A DNA stretch of 10,455 nt from the NCBI GenBank assembly GCA_028691335.1, contig JAQUZK010000030.1, forward strand, positions 1 through 10,455. Direction: 5' to 3'. Made by a program: the position numbers and the translations under genes. Every line of letters begins with the position of its first letter. Within the stretch, counting starts at the first letter, position 1. The stretch is from Candidatus Izemoplasmatales bacterium. Its GTDB lineage: Bacteria > Bacillota_I > Bacilli_A > Izemoplasmatales > Hujiaoplasmataceae. The notes below the pieces were generated by a model, which saw only the letters and a program-made list of their open reading frames with translations, was not told the origin of the DNA and searched no databases. Below, piece by piece: positions 6,230 through 10,455 of the stretch.

Positions 6230-6257
6230 TTGATGTGGTGATAAAAGATGTTATAAT
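6230..6257 (+). promoter_or_regulatory. Promoter of the DUF1189-like gene
   Basis: -35 TTGATG (6230-6235), 16-bp spacer, -10 TATAAT (6252-6257) with the TGt extension (6249-6251). The start point would be near 6264, next to the ribosome binding site AGGTGA (6265-6270), so the leader is only about 14 bases. Confidence 0.75.
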
Positions 6258-6277
6258 TGTTTATAGGTGATTTTATT

Positions 6278-7096
6278 ATGTTTGAAGTTTTTAGTAATAG
6301 TATAGTATACCCACAGAAGATAGTTAACTATCATAATAAAAAAGGTGGATTTGTATTTTTATATATACTTTTGTTGGTATTGTTAATGTCAATATCTGTT
6401 TTAGTTTTCTATTTATCTAGTAAACCAGATGTAATTACTGAAGCAAACTCTGGTTGTTCTATTTCCGAAGGGACGATAGTATGTACTGGTGATAACTATG
6501 ACATGAACAATTATTATAATGTTTATGGATTTCCAATTTATATCTTATCTGAAGAAGATGATTATTTAGACGTTCAAGATAGACAAGCTTTAGCAATTGT
6601 CTTGCAAGGACAAGGTATGAATTTTTATGTTGGAACTCAAAAAGTGAGTAGTATGAACATGTTTAATTCCTACGAATTTAGCAATTTGGAAGAAGGAATT
6701 TCTGTTTTAACTACAAGTTTAATTGTTGTGGATGTTTTCATAAAAGTCATATATAACGCTTTAGTGTTGTTGTTTATAATATTAATTTCAACAATCCCTT
6801 TTATAAGATTTAAAAAATTTATTTCTTATAAAAAGATTTTTAAAATGCTGACCTTTGCGTCAACACCGATGGCGTTCTTATTTGCAATTTACAACTTGTT
6901 AAACTTTGATATGTTGATTTTCTTCATATTGATGATGGTTGCTTATAGAAGTGTATTTGTTTTGCAAAGAGAACTACATTTTAGAATTATTGGTCATGCT
7001 CAATATTACCAACAACCGACTCAAGAGAATGACTTTGAAAATGATGTAGTAGAAGAAGATGAAGAAGAAGAGACTAAAAATGGTGAAGAGGAATAG
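6278..7096 (+). CDS. DUF1189-like multi-pass membrane protein with acidic tail
   Basis: 272 residues, function unknown. Numbering from ATG 6278: a short N-terminal segment FSNSIVYPQKIVNY (5-18) resembles the F..SLY.P..I..... opening of DUF1189 proteins. One helix follows (about 25-46), then a roughly 100-residue domain predicted outside the membrane, containing two cysteines (C60, C69) that could form a disulfide. Three hydrophobic helices come next (about 151-175, 190-209 and 211-228); the segment YKKIFKMLTFASTPMAFLFA (184-203) resembles the Y...........T.P..L segment of DUF1189. The tail (about 250-272) is almost entirely Glu/Asp/Asn. ATG 6278 has AGGTGA seven bases upstream; an in-frame TTG at 6257 is rejected because it lies in the -10 box. 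No intrinsic terminator is visible before the leuS promoter. The DUF1189 assignment rests on topology and short similarity only. Confidence 0.5.
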   Translation: MFEVFSNSIVYPQKIVNYHNKKGGFVFLYILLLVLLMSISVLVFYLSSKPDVITEANSGCSISEGTIVCTGDNYDMNNYYNVYGFPIYILSEEDDYLDVQDRQALAIVLQGQGMNFYVGTQKVSSMNMFNSYEFSNLEEGISVLTTSLIVVDVFIKVIYNALVLLFIILISTIPFIRFKKFISYKKIFKMLTFASTPMAFLFAIYNLLNFDMLIFFILMMVAYRSVFVLQRELHFRIIGHAQYYQQPTQENDFENDVVEEDEEEETKNGEEE

Positions 7097-7103
7097 ATTG
7101 TAA

Positions 7104-7132
7104 TTGTTTTAAATTACTATCTATGTTATAAT
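7104..7132 (+). promoter_or_regulatory. Promoter of the leuS T-box transcript
   Basis: -35 TTGTTT (7104-7109), a 17-bp spacer and -10 TATAAT (7127-7132) with TGt extension (7124-7126). The start point would be near 7139, just upstream of T-box stem I. Confidence 0.8.
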
Positions 7133-7138
7133 ACATGA

Positions 7139-7379
7139 CATAAATATGATGATTTGAGAACAAGTAGCTATTATAATAATTTAAAGAGAGTTAGTGGTTG
7201 GTGTGAACTAATATTGATTTATTCTAGTGAATTAGTCTTAAGGAGTAGATTTCGTGCAACTAGTGAGCGGAATCCGCAGGTTATCTGCGTTATCAAATAT
7301 TGAGCCAGTTATTTTAACTGGGAAATAAGGTGGTACCACGAATATTCGTCCTTTACATTATAGTAGAGGACTTTTTTTT
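7139..7379 (+). ncRNA. T-box leader (tRNA-Leu sensing) of leuS
   Basis: This 5' leader binds uncharged tRNA and then lets transcription continue into leuS. Stem I: the basal helix 7153-7159 pairs with 7236-7242; the specifier loop has AGTA on its 5' side (7163-7166) and GAA-TTA-G on its 3' side (7229-7235), giving specifier codon UUA, Leu (7232-7234). GCTA (7167-7170) pairs with TAGT above it. The distal part shows the conserved AGAGAG (7185-7190) and a GGTTGGTGTGA terminal loop (7196-7206) closed by TTAGT/ACTAA. Two further hairpins follow: CGCAG/CTGCG (7275-7289) and CCAGTT/AACTGG (7305-7321). The T-box itself is AAGG-TGGTACC-ACGA (7327-7341): TGGT (7331-7334) would pair with the tRNA ACCA end, its fourth base matching discriminator A73 of tRNA-Leu. 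The antiterminator pairs AAGG with CCTT (7350-7353) and ACGA with TCGT; the competing terminator is listed separately. Confidence 0.93.
7348..7379 (+). terminator. T-box regulated terminator before leuS
   Basis: GTCCTTTAC (7348-7356), a 6-base loop and GTAGAGGAC (7363-7371) form a 9-bp stem with one G-T wobble, followed by eight Ts (7372-7379). Its left arm contains the bases needed for the antiterminator (7348-7353), so the two structures exclude each other. Confidence 0.92.
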
Positions 7380-7396
7380 AGGAAGTGAGGATTATT

Positions 7397-9820
7397 ATGA
7401 GTGAGTTTGTACCGAGTTTTGATGAAAAAAAGATTGAAAAAAAATGGCAAGATGTATGGTATTCTAATAAATACTTTTATGCGAATGATTTTTCAGAAAA
7501 AGAGAAGTATTATTCATTAGTTGAGTTTCCATATCCTAGTGGAGCAGGAATGCATATAGGTCATATAAGAGCCTATCTTTCTTTGGATGTAATTTCACGT
7601 AAAAGAAGAATGGAAAATAAAAATGTTTTATTTCCAATTGGATTTGATGCTTTTGGATTGCCGACTGAAAATTATGCGATAAAAAATCAAATTCATCCGA
7701 GAATAATTACTGATGAGAATATTAAGACTTTTGTCAGCCAATTAAAAGCTGCCGGTTTTTCTTTTGATTTTTCAAGAGTAGTAGATACAACAGACCCTAA
7801 ATACTACCGTTGGACTCAATGGATTTTTCTTAAACTTTATGAGCATGGTTTAGTTTATAAAGATAAAGCTTATGTTAATTTCTGCCCAAGTTGTAAGGTA
7901 GTCTTATCAAACGAAGAATCTCAAGGCGGAAAATGTGATCGTTGTGATAATGATGTTATACAATTGGAAAAAGATGTATGGTTTTTAAAGATTACTGATT
8001 ATGCAGAGAAACTACTTGAGGGGTTGGGTGAATTAGAATCTAATCCAAGAATTAGGATGGAACAAGAAAAATGGATTGGAAGATCTAGTGGTGCCCATAT
8101 TAACTTTAAAATTTCAAATAGTGATAAATATTTAAAAGTTTTTACTACTAGGCCAGATACGATTTACGGAGCTACTTTTATGGTTATTGCGCCAGAACAT
8201 CCTTATATTGAAGAATTTAAAGACAAAATTGAAAATATTGATGAGATTATCTCTTATCAAGAACAAGCAAAACTTAAAACAGAATTTGAAAGAATAGAGC
8301 TAGCAAAAGATAAAACAGGTGTTGAAATAAAAGGAATTAAAGCGATAAACCCAGTTAACAATCAAGAGATTCCAATTTTTATTTCTGATTATGTCATGAT
8401 TACCTATGGTACTGGAGCGATTATGGCAGTACCAGCACATGATACTAGAGATTATGAGTTTGCACAGAAATATAATTTGAATATTGTTGAAGTGATTAAA
8501 GGCGGAGATATCTCAAAAGAAGCTTATACAGATACCGAAGAAGGTATTTTAGTAAATAGTTCTTTAATTGATGGTTTAAATGTAGGAGAAGCTAAAAAGA
8601 AAATAATCAAATTTTTAGAAGATAATAAAATAGGCGAAGAAGCTAAACAATACAGAATGAAAGATTGGGCTTTTAACCGTCAAAGATATTGGGGAGAGCC
8701 AATTCCGATTATTTATTGTGACAAATGTGGTATAGTTCCAGTTCCATATGAAGATCTACCTGTTACTTTACCAATGGTAGAGAAGTTTATTCCGACTGAT
8801 ACTGGAGAATCACCTTTGGCTAATATCGATGATTATGTAAACTGTACATGTCCTAAATGTGGCGGTAAGGCAAAAAGAGAAACTGATACTATGCCTCAAT
8901 GGGCTGGAAGTTCTTGGTATTTTTTGAGATATATGGACCCTCATAATGATCAAGAATTAGCTAGTAAAGAAAAAATGGAATACTGGGGTAAAGTTGATTG
9001 GTATAATGGTGGTATGGAGCATGTCACTAGACATCTTATCTATTCCCGTTTCTGGAATCAATTTCTGTATGATATCGGAGTTACAGTACATAAAGAACCA
9101 TATAAGAAACGTACTGCACAAGGTATAATTCTTGGAGCTGATAATGAAAAAATGTCTAAATCAAGAGGGAATGTAGTAAATCCTATGGAGATTATTGATG
9201 AGTATGGCGCAGATACTTTAAGAACATTCGTTCTATTCATTAGCGATTACGAAATGAGTACTCCTTGGAATGATTTAGGTGTTAAAGGTGCTAGAAGATT
9301 CTTGGATAAGATTTGGAGAATGTTCCCAAACGTTACTGAAGAAGCTGTTTATACAAAAGAATTAGAAAGAGTCATTAACGAGACTATAAAAGGTGTTAGT
9401 GAAGATTTAGAAAACTTAAAATTTAATACAGCAATTGCTAAAATGATGAGCTTAGTTAATGAGTATAATAAATTTGAAAAAGTTTCTAGAGCAGATTACG
9501 AAGTGTTATTACAATTACTTAATCCAATAGCTCCACATATAACTGAAGAATTGTGGCAAATGTTAGGTCATGAAACTTTGTTAGTATACGAGTTGTATCC
9601 TGAGTATGATGAGTCAAAACTTGTTAAAGATGAGATAGAGTTAGTTATATCGGTTAATGGAAAACTAAGAGATAAAATCAATGTTGATAATAATCTACCA
9701 AAAGAAACTTTAGAAGCTATAGCTTTACAAAGTGAAAAAATACATAATCACATTGAAGGAAAGACAATTGTTAAGATAATTGTAGTTCCTAATAAACTAG
9801 TAAATATTGTTGTGAAATAA
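7397..9820 (+). CDS. leuS: Leucyl-tRNA synthetase
   Basis: 807-residue class I synthetase that charges tRNA-Leu. Numbering from ATG 7397: PYPSGAGMHIGH (45-56) contains the HIGH motif. A first zinc-ribbon-like insertion has CPSC (163-166) and CDRC (180-183). The CP1 editing domain shows TTRPDTIYG (250-258) and GTGAIMAVPAHDTRD (338-352), the threonine-rich and Asp-containing editing motifs, so mischarged tRNA can probably be cleared. A second cysteine cluster (CDKC 441-444; CTCPKC 483-488) precedes the Trp-rich segment (QWAGSSWYFLRY). KMSKS is at 585-589, and the C-terminal anticodon-binding and small LeuRS-specific domains are present. Wording such as HIGHIRAYLSLD, GLPTENYAIK and NGGMEHVTRHLIYSRF resembles the clostridial subtype more than Bacillus LeuRS. 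GTGAGG (7385-7390) is the binding site six bases before the ATG; an upstream GTG (7385) is part of that SD. Controlled by the T-box. Confidence 0.97.
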   Translation: MSEFVPSFDEKKIEKKWQDVWYSNKYFYANDFSEKEKYYSLVEFPYPSGAGMHIGHIRAYLSLDVISRKRRMENKNVLFPIGFDAFGLPTENYAIKNQIHPRIITDENIKTFVSQLKAAGFSFDFSRVVDTTDPKYYRWTQWIFLKLYEHGLVYKDKAYVNFCPSCKVVLSNEESQGGKCDRCDNDVIQLEKDVWFLKITDYAEKLLEGLGELESNPRIRMEQEKWIGRSSGAHINFKISNSDKYLKVFTTRPDTIYGATFMVIAPEHPYIEEFKDKIENIDEIISYQEQAKLKTEFERIELAKDKTGVEIKGIKAINPVNNQEIPIFISDYVMITYGTGAIMAVPAHDTRDYEFAQKYNLNIVEVIKGGDISKEAYTDTEEGILVNSSLIDGLNVGEAKKKIIKFLEDNKIGEEAKQYRMKDWAFNRQRYWGEPIPIIYCDKCGIVPVPYEDLPVTLPMVEKFIPTDTGESPLANIDDYVNCTCPKCGGKAKRETDTMPQWAGSSWYFLRYMDPHNDQELASKEKMEYWGKVDWYNGGMEHVTRHLIYSRFWNQFLYDIGVTVHKEPYKKRTAQGIILGADNEKMSKSRGNVVNPMEIIDEYGADTLRTFVLFISDYEMSTPWNDLGVKGARRFLDKIWRMFPNVTEEAVYTKELERVINETIKGVSEDLENLKFNTAIAKMMSLVNEYNKFEKVSRADYEVLLQLLNPIAPHITEELWQMLGHETLLVYELYPEYDESKLVKDEIELVISVNGKLRDKINVDNNLPKETLEAIALQSEKIHNHIEGKTIVKIIVVPNKLVNIVVK

Positions 9821-9844
9821 TCCTCTTTTTGAGGATTATTTTTT
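9815..9844 (+). terminator. Rho-independent terminator after leuS
   Basis: AAATAATCCTC (9815-9825), a TTTTT loop and GAGGATTATTT (9831-9841) form an 11-bp perfect stem followed by a T run to 9844. The left arm includes the last codon and the stop codon of leuS. Confidence 0.9.
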
Positions 9845-9895
9845 AAAAAAAGAGTTTTGCTTCAATCCTTGTAATATTTTTAATGAGGTTGATAA

Positions 9896-10455
9896 ATGTA
9901 TGAAACAATAGTCAAAACTAAGATTAATAACTCAATAGTTGCAGTAACAAAAAGTAAGTGTTTAAGATGCGGAAGTACAATGATAAAGGAAGACTATAAT
10001 CAAATTTTTTATTGTTTAGAATGTATACAATATCAAGAGATGAGTAGTGAAAAGTATTTGTTAAGAAGAGAAAGGCATTTAAATAAAACTCAACATAAAT
10101 TAGCTTTAAACTTTTGCTTAAGCGATTTACAAATGGAAGGTTCATTGTTTTTGGTAAATTGCTATAAACAGAGAAAAAACGCTTTTTTACAAGCTGTTTG
10201 TGGAGCTGGAAAAACTGAGATGTGTTTAAAGGTGATATTGGAAGCTTTAAATAGAAATGAGAGTGTAGCCTTTGTCATTCCTCGTGTTGAGATTATTAAA
10301 CAGGTTCAATTAAGGTTAGAAGAATACTTTCCTATAACAATAGTCTCATCTTTACATAGTGGCCAAACAATCAAAGAGTTTTCACCTTTAATTGTTACAA
10401 CACCGCAACAGTTGATTAAGTTTTATAATGAATTTGATTTGATAATCATTGATGA
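9896..10455 (+). CDS. comFA: ComFA competence helicase, N-terminal part (cut by window edge)
   Basis: 186 complete codons are visible; ComFA proteins run about 430-460 residues, so the helicase C-terminal half is outside the window. ComFA is a DEAD-box-like ATPase at the inner face of the membrane that helps pull single-stranded DNA into the cell during natural transformation. Visible: a four-cysteine zinc finger (C22, C25, C40, C43: CLRC and CLEC), the ComFA-type Q segment LSDLQMEGS (75-83), Walker A within AVCGAGKTEM (100-109), a VIPRVEIIKQ motif Ia (about 131-140), an IVTTPQQL motif, and FDLIIIDE as the beginning of the DEAD/DEVD box, interrupted by the window end. ATG 9896 is preceded by GAGGT (9885-9889) six bases upstream. 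It follows the leuS terminator by about 50 bases. A clear promoter was not found; TAATAT at 9872-9877 is a weak -10 candidate without a -35. comFC would be expected downstream. Confidence 0.9.
   Translation, partial: MYETIVKTKINNSIVAVTKSKCLRCGSTMIKEDYNQIFYCLECIQYQEMSSEKYLLRRERHLNKTQHKLALNFCLSDLQMEGSLFLVNCYKQRKNAFLQAVCGAGKTEMCLKVILEALNRNESVAFVIPRVEIIKQVQLRLEEYFPITIVSSLHSGQTIKEFSPLIVTTPQQLIKFYNEFDLIIID

Noticed and set aside
6257..6259. TTG as the start of the DUF1189-like gene
   Set aside because: It lies at the end of the -10 box, upstream of the predicted transcript start; ATG 6278 has a well-placed AGGTGA.
7100..7117. GTAATT/AATTAC hairpin as a terminator for the DUF1189-like gene
   Set aside because: The stem is short and purely AT-rich apart from its end pairs, is not followed by a T run, and overlaps the leuS -35 box.
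7208..7210. CTA (Leu) after GAA at 7205-7207 as the T-box specifier
   Set aside because: These bases belong to the apical stem (TTAGT/ACTAA) closing the GGTTGGTGTGA terminal loop; the TTA at 7232-7234 has the proper AGTA/GAA loop and basal helix.
7385..7387. GTG as the leuS start codon
   Set aside because: It is part of the GTGAGG ribosome binding site for the ATG at 7397, and the four extra residues do not match the family.
9857..9884. TTGCTT / TTTAAT pair as the comFA promoter
   Set aside because: The -10 would lie against the ribosome binding site, putting the transcript start after the SD.
9058..10145. Minus-strand open frames at 9058-9240 (opposite leuS) and 9924-10145 (opposite comFA)
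   Set aside because: They overlap conserved coding regions and their translations show no family features.
1..10455. Mycoplasma-type genetic code (TGA as Trp)
   Set aside because: TGA ends metK and the EamA gene at the expected lengths, and conserved Trp positions in LeuRS and MetK are TGG.

Overview
The window is strongly AT-rich chromosomal DNA from a low-GC Gram-positive-type bacterium (Bacillota or a Mollicutes-adjacent lineage such as the Haloplasma/Izemoplasma/Acholeplasma neighbourhood; the exact group cannot be fixed from this sequence). The supporting signs are AGGAGG-type ribosome binding sites, a T-box leader, extended -10 promoters with perfect TATAAT, Bacillota-type families (MnmL/YtqA, MnmM/YtqB, LemA-like, DUF1189-like, ComFA), and UUA-rich codon use. 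TGA serves as a stop (ends of metK at 2800-2802 and of the EamA gene on the minus strand at 4279-4281) and tryptophan is TGG, so this is the standard bacterial code, not the Mycoplasma code.

Layout. (1) 1-3328, plus strand: a probable operon of a six-helix membrane protein with a C-terminal degenerate HD-GYP-like domain, metK (SAM synthetase) and a short LemA-like membrane protein, closed by an intrinsic terminator. Its promoter lies upstream of the window, and there is no SAM riboswitch directly before metK. (2) 3400-3770, plus strand: a monocistronic SemiSWEET/PQ-loop membrane protein with its own promoter and terminator. (3) 3691-6178, minus strand: an overlapping three-gene operon, mnmL (radical SAM, tRNA wobble-uridine pathway) - EamA-family transporter - mnmM (tRNA wobble-uridine methyltransferase). 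The minus-strand terminator lies inside the 3' end of the SemiSWEET gene, and the SemiSWEET terminator lies inside the 3' end of mnmM, so the convergent transcripts interlock. (4) 6134-6277: divergent promoters, then a DUF1189-like membrane protein with an acidic tail. (5) 7104-9844: promoter, complete T-box leader with a UUA (Leu) specifier, and leuS with its terminator. (6) 9896 to the window end: the start of comFA, a late-competence helicase, cut by the window edge.

How the parts connect. metK makes SAM, which MnmL (as radical source) and MnmM (as methyl donor) use. The MnmL/MnmM pathway modifies U34 of tRNAs reading NNA/NNG codons. In principle this could include tRNA-Leu(UAA), the tRNA that the leuS T-box appears to sense. 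The last link is inference.

No defence system, mobile element, CRISPR array or tRNA/rRNA gene is visible. Most genes are ordinary core functions. The points of real interest are the degenerate HD-GYP membrane protein joined to metK, the transporter embedded between mnmL and mnmM, the interlocked convergent terminators and the T-box specifier.
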